A stretch of 38,327 bases of DNA from Candidatus Binatia bacterium (GTDB lineage Bacteria; Desulfobacterota; Binatia; UBA9968): contig DASXUF010000078.1 of assembly GCA_036504975.1 (NCBI GenBank), forward strand, positions 1 to 38,327. Reading direction: 5' to 3'. Of this stretch, positions 31,587 through 38,327 are shown in pieces. The notes under the pieces are model-generated. The model was not told the DNA's origin and did not search any database. It was given only the letters and a program-made list of their open reading frames with translations. The position numbers were made by a program, and so were the translations under genes. Within the stretch, counting starts at the first letter, position 1. Each line of letters opens with the position of its first letter.

Positions 31587-33011
31587 TTATGGCTTGCTCG
31601 ACGAAGGCGCCTGAGCGACTTGCCCGACGATCTCGCGAATCAGCTTGTAAACTTTGCGCTCACCATTCTTCTCAACGACGATGCGGACCGACGATCCGCG
31701 CGCGCCGCGGATCATCGCGATCACTTTGCGCGGATCTTTTTCCTTGAAGTCGATGAGCTTGCCTTTGTCGTCCTCGATGCCGACGAGGCGATCGCCGACG
31801 GCTATTCCACCGCTTTTGGCCGCCGGGCCGCCGCGAAACAATTCTTTGACGGTCGGGTAGCCGGCATCCTCCGCCCGCCATCCCAAACCGACGCCGATCC
31901 CCGAGATGGCCGGCGAGAGCAGCGCCAGGATCTGCTTGCCCAGCTTGTCGGTTTCGTCGCTCGCCGTGTTGGCTAGAACTACAACTCCGATCTTGAGCTT
32001 GGGATCGAAGGCGGCGACACTCCGGAACCCGCCGCTCGCCCCGGTGAGCCAAAGGGTATCTTCCGAATCGATGTCGGCGAAGACCCAGGCCATCGCGAGG
32101 CGGGGCATATAAGCTTTCTCGAATCTCTGGACATGGGACGCCCGGAGCGCGTTTTCGAGCGGCGCGCCCGCGGGGTCGATGTTGGCGCGAAGGAAACGGA
32201 GCAGATCGTTGACCGACGAGCGGTGGCCGCCGGCCCCGGTGAAAGTCGGGATGTCCCACTGCGAAGTCGGCTTTACCCTCGCGTTGTACCCTTGGGCGAA
32301 GCGCTTCTGCTGCTCTTCGCTTAGAGTGATCGTCGTCTGCTTGAGACCGAGCGGCTCAGAGATCCGCCGTTTGAGCAGCTCTTCATAATCCAACCCGGCG
32401 CGCAACCCAAGGACGTGACCCAGCAGGCCCATGCCGAGATTGCTGTACTCATATTTCTCGCCGGGCGCGCGGGTAAGCGTGTGGCGGGACAAAAAATCGT
32501 ACATCTGCTCGACAGTATAATCCGCGTGCGGATTCATCTTGCTCTTTGGCTTGAAGTTATCCGGCATCCTGGGGAGTCCCGAAGTGTGGGTGACGAGGTC
32601 TAAAAGGGTTATGGCCCGGTCGCCAAACTTCGGAACGGAGACGGCGGCGGGGAGGAGATCCTCTACCCGCTGATCGAGCCGGACGAGCCCGCGCTCCGCC
32701 ATATCCGCCAGCAGCAAGCCCGTGAAGGCCTGGCCGATGGCGCCGATCTCGAAGATCGTATCGCCGGTAGGTTTGTTTTGGCCGCCCTGCACGAGCCGGC
32801 CGTAACTGAAAACGTGAGTCTCGGCGCCGCGGATGACGCCGATCGCAAGGCCCACGACTTTGCCGTCGTCGATTAGAGGTTGCACCAATGCATCGACGCG
32901 GCTTTTGAGCTCGTCGTCGCCGGCCGCTCGCGCGGCAGGGATAAGCGACACCGCAAATAAGAGCGTGAGCCACCCGAACAAGCAGCGCCGAATGAGACCG
33001 ACACTTTTCAT
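31587..33011 (-). CDS. Beta-lactamase/esterase-fold protein with lost catalytic motif and a PDZ domain
   Basis: A 474-residue exported protein. Signal at 1-29, then a serine beta-lactamase (class C/esterase) domain, about 35-365, then a PDZ domain, about 372-462 (GGPAAKSGGIAVGDRLVGIE). The family needs Ser-x-x-Lys, which normally reads FEIGSxxK; here it is FEIGAIGQ (residues 91-94), so nucleophile and lysine are gone. Tyr189-Ser-Asn191 is kept, but the third motif His/Lys-x-Gly is LTG at 322-324. The rest of the fold is intact (LLDLVTHTSGLPRMP, GGHRSSVNDLLRFL, RLAMAWVF). It is therefore probably a binding or scaffold pseudoenzyme rather than a decayed gene. It ends a minus-strand run of ECF sigma, anti-sigma and LTxxQ protein genes. 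Confidence 0.9.
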   Translation of the reverse strand: MKSVGLIRRCLFGWLTLLFAVSLIPAARAAGDDELKSRVDALVQPLIDDGKVVGLAIGVIRGAETHVFSYGRLVQGGQNKPTGDTIFEIGAIGQAFTGLLLADMAERGLVRLDQRVEDLLPAAVSVPKFGDRAITLLDLVTHTSGLPRMPDNFKPKSKMNPHADYTVEQMYDFLSRHTLTRAPGEKYEYSNLGMGLLGHVLGLRAGLDYEELLKRRISEPLGLKQTTITLSEEQQKRFAQGYNARVKPTSQWDIPTFTGAGGHRSSVNDLLRFLRANIDPAGAPLENALRASHVQRFEKAYMPRLAMAWVFADIDSEDTLWLTGASGGFRSVAAFDPKLKIGVVVLANTASDETDKLGKQILALLSPAISGIGVGLGWRAEDAGYPTVKELFRGGPAAKSGGIAVGDRLVGIEDDKGKLIDFKEKDPRKVIAMIRGARGSSVRIVVEKNGERKVYKLIREIVGQVAQAPSSSKP

Positions 33012-33047
33012 CGTCGTTCGCGTCCTGGTTCTTTATTCAACGTCCGA

Positions 33048-33539
33048 TTACTGGCTCTCGTTGTACAGCTCGCGAACTTCGCCTTGGATCTCGATCATGT
33101 GCTGCCGGATCGTCGCCGCCTTGGCCAACTGCTCCGGCGTCAGCACGTTGCGCACGTCGAGCGCGATCTTGAATCCTTCACGCAAAATCTTCTCGCGCAA
33201 GTCGGCAATCTTCGTGATCGCGCGCGCCACGTCCGCCTCCGCTACCCGGTTCGATCCAAAAAGCTTATCCCCCACTTCTTGCCGCACGACCCGCAGCTCG
33301 GCCAAGTAGGCCCTTTGAGCTTCTCTAAACGCATTCTTGCTGACTTCTATCTTCGCTGCCTGCTCCGGCGTCAGGTTCAACGAGTTGAGCAATCGCGGCG
33401 ACATCAGTCCGAATGTCGCTGCAATTCTCGCTTGGGTCATCGCGTCGACTTGCGCATGGAGCGGGGACGACAACGAAACCAATAGGAGCAATCCTCCCAG
33501 GACGGTTCCAAAGCCGACCATGATTCTTTTTGTCTTCAT
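33048..33539 (-). CDS. Spy/CpxP-like LTxxQ periplasmic protein
   Basis: A 163-residue exported helical protein. The signal ends near residue 29 (SSPLHAQ). Two LTPEQ motifs, LNLTPEQAAKIEV near 57-69 and VLTPEQLAKAATIRQHM near 132-148, frame charged helices, as in Spy, CpxP and heavy-metal resistance (CnrX/ZraP-like) proteins. These act as periplasmic chaperones or as stress and metal sensors that tie into regulators. AAGGAGG lies 7 bases before the ATG. It lies 55 bases after the anti-sigma gene and 36 before the pseudoenzyme gene, so it likely belongs to the sigma-controlled unit. Confidence 0.82.
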   Translation of the reverse strand: MKTKRIMVGFGTVLGGLLLLVSLSSPLHAQVDAMTQARIAATFGLMSPRLLNSLNLTPEQAAKIEVSKNAFREAQRAYLAELRVVRQEVGDKLFGSNRVAEADVARAITKIADLREKILREGFKIALDVRNVLTPEQLAKAATIRQHMIEIQGEVRELYNESQ

Positions 33540-33594
33540 CCGACTGCCTCCTTTTTATTACTGAACCTTGTACGCCTTAGAATTTAACGAACCT

Positions 33595-34131
33595 TTACAA
33601 TCGACTCAGCTCCACACAAGCGGGAAGCGGCGCGCCAACGTCTCCAGATTCTGCATCAACGGCCTCCGCTTCTCTTGCCGGCACGTCGTACCACTCGCAA
33701 GGGCGGTCGACTTCCAACGCTGCGGCTCGCTCGTAAGACTCAGCAAGCACAATCCATAGATCTTCGGCGCCGGCTTGATTCTGCGTGAGCTGCTCCGGCG
33801 AAAGTTCTTCCATGACCGTCCAGATTTCCTCGTTAGCGGGCGCCGGCGCGGGCGGACTCCAAATCCGGATTCCTTGCCAGACCACCACGAGAGCCCATGC
33901 CGCCATGACGGCCGCGGTCAACCAGCGGACCGTCCAAGGAGAGGAATAGGAACTCACCGTCTGCGGCGGACGCGCTTCCCGGAGCGTTCGAGTGATCGCC
34001 TCCAGGTCCGATCCTAATTGCCGGTATCGTTTGGCGCAGGCTGCGCACTCCGTCAGGTGAGCTCGCTCGGCGCTGGTTCCTTCGCCGTCATGGAGCAAAA
34101 GCAGCATCTGATCTTTCAAACATCGGTTCAT
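33595..34131 (-). CDS. Anti-sigma factor with zinc-finger (ZAS) domain
   Basis: A 178-residue inner-membrane protein. The cytoplasmic N-terminus has His25-x3-Cys29-x2-Cys32 in AERAHLTECAACAKR, the zinc-binding anti-sigma motif, and one membrane helix at about 67-90 (WLTAAVMAAWALVVVWQGI). The roughly 85-residue periplasmic tail is acidic and carries two Cys near the end. It would hold the sigma factor inactive until a signal releases it. Its ATG overlaps the sigma TGA (ATGA), so the pair is translationally coupled in a fixed ratio. A longer frame to 34239 only runs back through the sigma gene. Confidence 0.88.
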   Translation of the reverse strand: MNRCLKDQMLLLLHDGEGTSAERAHLTECAACAKRYRQLGSDLEAITRTLREARPPQTVSSYSSPWTVRWLTAAVMAAWALVVVWQGIRIWSPPAPAPANEEIWTVMEELSPEQLTQNQAGAEDLWIVLAESYERAAALEVDRPCEWYDVPAREAEAVDAESGDVGAPLPACVELSRL

Positions 34132-34700
34132 CGGCTGTCTCCTAATACGCGGCGCAGGTGATGCACGGCCCGGAAAAGGTAGCGCTTCACGCTGCCCGTT
34201 GTTATCCCCAGCATGTCCGCCACCTGTTCGGTGGACCATTCATCGACGTAGCGCAGCACGAACACCTCGCGCTGGCGCGCCGAGAGTTCCTGAAACGCGC
34301 GCCAGATGCGCCCTTGGGTTTCCCGGCCAAGAAGATTTTCTTCGGGAGTCTTGCCGGTGTCCGGATAATTCGCTTCCTCGTACTCGGCACCGCCCCCGCG
34401 CCACCACTTCCACCAGCCGGACCTTCGGCGATCGTGACAGGCGTTGACGCTGACGCGCACGAGCCACGGCCGCCATGCCATCAGTTGATTCTGATTCTTG
34501 TGCTGAAATCTTTGGTATACCTTCAAGAACACTTCCTGCGCGACCTCTTCGGCGTCGTGGTGATTGGCCAATAAAAGGCGGCACAAGCGCAGGACCGCCG
34601 CGTAGTGGGCGGTGTAGAGAGCCTCGTATGAGACCGGACCCTCGTAGGACACTGGTTTTATCGGCTGCGTCATTAAGGCCTGTCTCGCGTTTGCAATCAT
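34128..34700 (-). CDS. ECF-type RNA polymerase sigma factor
   Basis: A 190-residue sigma70-family ECF factor. Region 2: LCRLLLANHHDAEEVAQEVF near 40-59 and WRPWLVRVSVNACHDRRR near 77-94. Region 4: LSARQREVFVLRYVDEWSTE and QVADMLGITTGSVKRYLFRA, a complete helix-turn-helix. The linker contains an odd Trp/Gly-rich SGWWKWWRGGG. First gene of the run sigma, anti-sigma, LTxxQ protein, beta-lactamase-like PDZ protein. The start could be 34700 or the ATG at 34673 (MTQPIKP). I could not find an obvious ECF autoregulatory promoter in the 211 bases before it. Confidence 0.93.
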   Translation of the reverse strand: MIANARQALMTQPIKPVSYEGPVSYEALYTAHYAAVLRLCRLLLANHHDAEEVAQEVFLKVYQRFQHKNQNQLMAWRPWLVRVSVNACHDRRRSGWWKWWRGGGAEYEEANYPDTGKTPEENLLGRETQGRIWRAFQELSARQREVFVLRYVDEWSTEQVADMLGITTGSVKRYLFRAVHHLRRVLGDSR

Positions 34701-34911
34701 GAGCCGTTTTCGCCCTTACCTACCCCTTAACAACGAATGGCCCCCATGGATGGTTGACAGGCCCTGATTAAATATCACGGTGACGCCGGGTATAAAGAGG
34801 TATTTTTGGACTCGACTACGCGAAAAAATCAGCCCTCGGCCGAAAGCCTCGACGGCCCATTGATCTCTCGATTCCCGCTATGATATTCCGTTGGCTGAAA
34901 CAGGAGGGACT

Positions 34912-35973
34912 ATGAAAAATCGACAACCGCTGAAGCGAGCCGTTTTCTCCGCGGCGACATTATTCCTGGCGGGCCTCTGGCTCGTTTCGGAAGTTGCCGG
35001 CCAGGAGCCGTTCTACAAAGGAAAAACCATCAAGGTCGTCATCGGCACCACTCCGGGGGCGCTTTACGACCAATGGTCGCGCGTGATCGCGGCGCACATT
35101 GGAAAGCACATCCCGGGAAATCCGGAGCTCGTGCCGCAAAACATGCCGGGCGGCGGTCACAAGGTCGCGGCCAACTACGTCTACAAGGTCGCGAAACCCG
35201 ATGGGCTCACGCTGATCGGGTCGATCGTGCCGTCGCTGTATTTCGATCAATTGCTGGGGCGCGAGGAAGTTCAATACGACTGGGCCAAATTTGTCTGGAT
35301 CGGCTCTCCTGTGAGCGGCGAGAGCCAGATGTACATGCGCGCCGATACCCCCTACAAGACGATGGACGACGTGCGCAAGGCCGCCGAGCCGCCCCGCTGC
35401 GGGACTCAATCCACGTCGGAACAATCGTATTTCTTGCCCAAGCTCTTCAATGAAATTCTGGGGACGAAGTTCAAAATGGTCTCAGGCTATCCCGGCGGCC
35501 CCGAGATCGACCTTGCCGTCGAGCGCGGCGAGATTCACTGCCGGGCTTTTACCATCGAGGCGTTCTTTGCCCGCGAGCCTTACCTCACGTGGGTGAAGAA
35601 CAAGTTCGTGCGCAATATCATTCAGACCGGTCGTAAGAAAGACGAGCGCCTGCCGGACACTCCGACCATTCACGAGCTGATGGATCGCTACAAAACGCCG
35701 GAGGCGGGACGCCGTCTCGCCGCCGTGATGCTGGCGTCGGGCGGGCTCGGACGGCCGATGCTGGGGAGTCCGGGCATCCCGCCGGATCGAGTCAAGATCC
35801 TGCGCGAGGCGTTCGACAAAACGATGAAAGACCCGGAGTTTCTCGCCGAGATCAAAAAGAGGAAATTCGAATTGGAGCCGACGCGCGGCGAAGAGCTGGA
35901 GCGGATCGTCAAGGAATCGATGTCGCAGCCGCAAGAGATCATTCAGAGAATGAAAAAGGTTTTGGAGGAATGA
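34912..35973 (+). CDS. Bug/TctC-type periplasmic substrate-binding protein
   Basis: A 353-residue exported binding protein. The signal ends near 30 (SEVAGQ), then EPFYKGKTIKVVIGTTPGAL, the Bug first strand and ligand loop. AKPDGLTLIGSI near 95-106 is the usual family motif. The VPQNMPGGGHKVAANYVY segment near 75-92 also fits. GGAGGGACT precedes the ATG at 34912. It is only distantly like the twin receptors at 17058 and 18693. No TctA or TctB gene follows; a strong terminator does, so it is transcribed alone. Confidence 0.88.
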   Translation: MKNRQPLKRAVFSAATLFLAGLWLVSEVAGQEPFYKGKTIKVVIGTTPGALYDQWSRVIAAHIGKHIPGNPELVPQNMPGGGHKVAANYVYKVAKPDGLTLIGSIVPSLYFDQLLGREEVQYDWAKFVWIGSPVSGESQMYMRADTPYKTMDDVRKAAEPPRCGTQSTSEQSYFLPKLFNEILGTKFKMVSGYPGGPEIDLAVERGEIHCRAFTIEAFFAREPYLTWVKNKFVRNIIQTGRKKDERLPDTPTIHELMDRYKTPEAGRRLAAVMLASGGLGRPMLGSPGIPPDRVKILREAFDKTMKDPEFLAEIKKRKFELEPTRGEELERIVKESMSQPQEIIQRMKKVLEE

Positions 35974-35991
35974 CGCGCGGGGAGGTTTCTT

Positions 35992-36027
35992 AAAAAGGCC
36001 CCGGTTCGTAGGAGCCGGGGCCTTTTT
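35992..36027. terminator. Perfect bidirectional rho-independent terminator
   Basis: AAAAAGGCCCCGG, a 10-base loop and CCGGGGCCTTTTT make a perfect 13-base-pair stem, with a T-run on one strand and, through the A-run, on the other. It ends the binding-protein gene at 35973 and, from the other side, the minus-strand gene ending at 36123. Confidence 0.93.
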
Positions 36028-36122
36028 AATTTTCATTCCAGCCTGGACGACTTGAACAATCGGCAGCGAATCGGGCCTTTGAATCTTAAAACCCGCGGCG
36101 GCTTGCCTCTTTCAACCCTAAT

Positions 36123-37181
36123 TCATTTCAGCTTGGTGACCCACTCGCGCCACAATTTCTCGTAGCGCTCGATCCGGTCCATGTACTTGACCGGATCGAC
36201 GAGGATAAAGTCGAACCCGTCCCTCAGCTCCGGCGGATCGGGAACGATCTCCGGGTGCGTCGCCACGCGGTTCGCCTCGTGCACCACCTTTTCACCGCCG
36301 TCCTTGCTGAAGAGAAAGTCGAGAAAGAGCATCGCCGCATGGGGATGAGGCGCGTTCCGCGCGAGCGCGGAGACCTGGGCTTTTCCGACGACGGGCTCGA
36401 GATTCACCCAATCGACCGGCGCGCCCTTGCGCTTCTCGCGCGGAAAATGATGATTGTAGGCGTTGGGCGAGAGCGGATCTTCTCCGGCGACAATCAATTG
36501 CGCCATGAGCGTATGCCCGGATCGGATGTTGGGTTTCTGCGCGCCCAATTTCTGAAAAAAGGCGCGGCCTTTCTCCTCGCCCCACGATTCCATCAGCGTG
36601 AGAAACCATTCGGTCTGCTCGCGCTCGAGCGACATGAAACCGCTCCACTTGGGATTGAGCAGGTCTTCGTAACGCCGGGGCGCCTCGGCGGCTTTAACGA
36701 GCCGGGTGTTATAACCGAGGACGATCATCGTGACGCGCCCCGCCGTCCAGAAACCTTGCGGGTGAACAAAACGCCGGTCAAACTTTGCCGTCACCGGCGT
36801 GCGATAGGGTTGCAGGGTTTCCTTCCGCCGCAGCAGCTCCATCTGGCCGTCGTCGAAATCGATCACGTCCGCCAGAGTGCGCTTGGCCTGGTATTCGGTC
36901 AAGTATCGTTGCAGCGCCCGCTCCGAGCTCAGCCGAATCAACTGGGCTTTCAAAAACGGGTAGCGTTTTTGAAACAGCTCGACGACGCGGCCGGAATCCG
37001 CCGCCGACATCGAGGTATACCAAACGACTTCGCCCTCGCGTTTCGCGCCGTCTTCCAGCCTAGTCTGCCGGTCCGCGCCCGACAGCATGGCGACTTCGCC
37101 GACGCCGGCGGCCAGCGCAACGCCGCAGTACAAGCCGAGACTTGCGAAAACGAGGAGACACGTCGGGCGCAGAGTTTTCAT
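36123..37181 (-). CDS. Extracellular solute-binding protein, family 1-like (iron/polyamine-type)
   Basis: A 352-residue exported receptor. The signal ends near residue 25 (GVALAAG). GEVVWYTSMSAADSGRVVEL near 49-68, DVIDFDDGQMELLRR near 104-118, MIVLGYNTRLVK near 151-162, PRRYEDLLNPKWSGFMSL near 168-185 and HPHAAMLFLDFLFSKDGG near 280-297 are the ordered motifs of FutA/PotD-like binding proteins, which feed ABC importers of iron or similar ligands. AGGAGG lies 4 bases before the ATG. No permease is adjacent. A ligand cannot be named; the Tyr set typical of iron binders was not checked. Confidence 0.85.
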   Translation of the reverse strand: MKTLRPTCLLVFASLGLYCGVALAAGVGEVAMLSGADRQTRLEDGAKREGEVVWYTSMSAADSGRVVELFQKRYPFLKAQLIRLSSERALQRYLTEYQAKRTLADVIDFDDGQMELLRRKETLQPYRTPVTAKFDRRFVHPQGFWTAGRVTMIVLGYNTRLVKAAEAPRRYEDLLNPKWSGFMSLEREQTEWFLTLMESWGEEKGRAFFQKLGAQKPNIRSGHTLMAQLIVAGEDPLSPNAYNHHFPREKRKGAPVDWVNLEPVVGKAQVSALARNAPHPHAAMLFLDFLFSKDGGEKVVHEANRVATHPEIVPDPPELRDGFDFILVDPVKYMDRIERYEKLWREWVTKLK

Positions 37182-37278
37182 GGGTCCTCCTCTCGGATGG
37201 TCCGCCGGTACGTCGCAAGGAGCGCGAGCGGCGATGATACGAAGTTAGGCGAAGTTCTCATTGACCCGAGCAGTCCGT

Positions 37279-37773
37279 CTACTCGATCTTGGCTCGGACC
37301 GTTTTGCTGCCGCCGTGGTCGCCGATGGTTAGGCTCACGGTTATCGGGTTCGCAATGCCCTTGAGATTCGCGCCTTCAGTCTGGATCTCGAACTCGAAGC
37401 CGCCCGCGCGCGCGGGACGAATCGCCGCTTCTAATAATTTCACCCGGTTGATCGTACCTTGGAACTTGAACCCGCCGCTCCCGTCCTTCTTGAAGGAGCC
37501 CGCCGGGATGGCGACGGAGTAGGCTCCGGCGCCGCCCTTTAGTTGGAGGGTAACGATATCCTTGGCGAGATCGAGTCCGTTGCTTCCCGCCCCCAGAGTG
37601 AAGCTAGCCATGATCTCAATTTCGCCGTCTTCGATATCGATCTCGACCTTGGGGTTGAAGGCGGCAAACGGCTGAGATGCCTCGGCGGCGACGCATTCTT
37701 CTCCGCCGAAATAACACAGGATCACCGTCAGAGAAACTAGCGCGCAAAAGCTTCGCGTCGACTTTGCGATCAT
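37279..37773 (-). CDS. Secreted beta-rich protein of unknown function
   Basis: I cannot name this 164-residue protein. A clear Sec signal (SFCALVSLTVILCYFGG, about residues 8-24, cleavage near EECVAAEA) is followed by alternating short strands: VEIDIEDGEIEIMASFTLG, IVTLQLKGGAGAYSVAIPAG, FKFQGTINRVKLLEAAI and NPITVSLTIGDHGGSKTV. The strand-turn-strand pattern with SVAIPAGSFK and VSLTIGD looks like a repeated sandwich unit seen in uncharacterised secreted proteins. AGGA precedes the ATG at 37773. It is divergent from the response regulator gene that starts at 37982. Confidence 0.6.
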   Translation of the reverse strand: MIAKSTRSFCALVSLTVILCYFGGEECVAAEASQPFAAFNPKVEIDIEDGEIEIMASFTLGAGSNGLDLAKDIVTLQLKGGAGAYSVAIPAGSFKKDGSGGFKFQGTINRVKLLEAAIRPARAGGFEFEIQTEGANLKGIANPITVSLTIGDHGGSKTVRAKIE

Positions 37774-37981
37774 GTTCGTGTCCTGCTTCCCAGTCCTACC
37801 GATGCGCGCACCGCCAGTCAAGCGGAGCGCAGGCAAAACGGCGAAGGGAGCGGTTCCCCGACCAGCCCGCTTTCCCGGCTCAACATTACCGAACCGTAAT
37901 TTTCCTATCATTTTCCCATGAACCTAGCTTGTTAACCTGGGTTTGATCGCCGTGGGTGTTTTGGATTACGATGCGTGAAGC

Positions 37982-38327
37982 ATGCGCTTGCTTTTAGTTG
38001 AAGACGACGCGAAGACCGCGTCGTTTATTTTGAAGGGGCTGAAAGAAAGCGGCTATGCCGTCGACCACGTCGGCGACGGCGAGACGGGGCTGCACATGGC
38101 GATCGGCGAGCCCTATGACGCGGCGATCATCGACGTGATGCTGCCGAAGCTCGACGGGCTCGCTCTCATCAGCGAGCTGCGCCGGGAAAAAAACCAGCTC
38201 CCCGTGATCATTTTGAGCGCCCGGGGCTCCACCGGCGATCGCGTCAAGGGTCTGGAAACGGGCAGCGACGACTACCTCACGAAGCCCTTTGCCTTCTCCG
38301 AGCTTTTGGCCCGCGTGCAGGCATTGC
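37982..38327 (+). CDS. OmpR-type response regulator, cut by the window end
   Basis: The first 115 residues of a two-component regulator. MRLLLVEDDAKTASFILKG has the acidic pair, IIDVMLPKLDG carries the phospho-accepting Asp near residue 51, VIILSARG the conserved Ser/Thr and LTKPFAFSELLARV the Lys near 101. The receiver is complete; the DNA-binding winged-helix domain lies past the end of the window. By pattern it is nearest the CusR/CopR metal-response branch, but that is a guess without the output domain. The start follows a GTGAAG; the gene is divergent from the unknown secreted protein. Confidence 0.93.
   Translation, partial: MRLLLVEDDAKTASFILKGLKESGYAVDHVGDGETGLHMAIGEPYDAAIIDVMLPKLDGLALISELRREKNQLPVIILSARGSTGDRVKGLETGSDDYLTKPFAFSELLARVQAL

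Noticed and set aside
34740-34900. TTGACA at 34753 and TATGAT near 34880 as promoter boxes for the gene at 34912
   Set aside because: The two boxes are far apart and neither has a partner at proper spacing; not strong enough to list.
36255-37364. A 369-codon plus-strand frame antisense to the binding protein at 36123-37181
   Set aside because: No motifs and runs across the opposite gene's promoter; shadow frame.

Overview
This is chromosomal DNA of a GC-rich, Gram-negative-type bacterium, probably an uncultured soil or subsurface lineage known from metagenomes. Many Sec-exported periplasmic binding proteins of the tripartite tricarboxylate (Bug/TctC) type, two TctA/TctB membrane pairs, several metal-dependent amidohydrolases, an ECF sigma factor and an AsmA-like DUF748 protein fit a proteobacterium-like or Desulfobacterota/Binatota-like organism. 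The lineage is inferred from gene content only: no rRNA, tRNA or ribosomal protein gene is visible. No CRISPR array, phage or intact transposase was seen.

Layout. 1-2000: a decayed toxin-antitoxin pair (the PIN toxin is broken by a TGA), then a 3' scrap and a full copy of an ABC-type substrate-binding protein. 2000-8721: an ACMSD-like amidohydrolase, two Gfo/Idh/MocA oxidoreductases and a complete TctC-TctB-TctA transporter. 8847-14633: an orphan adenylation-carrier protein, a cupin, and three dehydrogenases of hydroxyacid type, two of them translationally coupled. 14684-19706: a second TctA/TctB pair on the minus strand and two paralogous Bug receptors that share a conserved promoter, with a cupin between them. 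19918-25592: aldo/keto reductase, NMT1-like binding protein, three amidohydrolases (one truncated at a repeat, one LigJ-like) and an HpcH/HpaI-type aldolase. 25902-28405: a minus-strand set of VOC dioxygenase-like protein and Rieske oxygenase alpha and beta subunits. 28516-31558: a small membrane protein, a vWA protein broken by a TAG, and a DUF748 protein. 31587-34700: an ECF sigma / anti-sigma / LTxxQ periplasmic protein operon that ends in a beta-lactamase-fold protein whose catalytic residues are lost and which carries a C-terminal PDZ domain. 34912-38327: two more binding proteins, a good bidirectional terminator, an unknown secreted protein and the start of an OmpR-type response regulator.

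The recurring theme is capture and oxidation of organic acids. Binding proteins and TTT transporters would bring carboxylates in. A Rieske oxygenase, a possible ring-cleavage VOC protein, ACMSD/LigJ-type amidohydrolases and an HpcH-type aldolase together resemble a meta-cleavage route ending in an aldol cleavage. This pathway is inferred from families and proximity, not shown.

The intergenic DNA is full of short palindromic repeats of several families, which end or separate genes in several places. The observations most worth a second look are the ECF operon with the catalytically dead beta-lactamase-PDZ protein, the possible aromatic-degradation cluster, the twin Bug receptors with a conserved promoter, and the genes broken by single stops or repeats.
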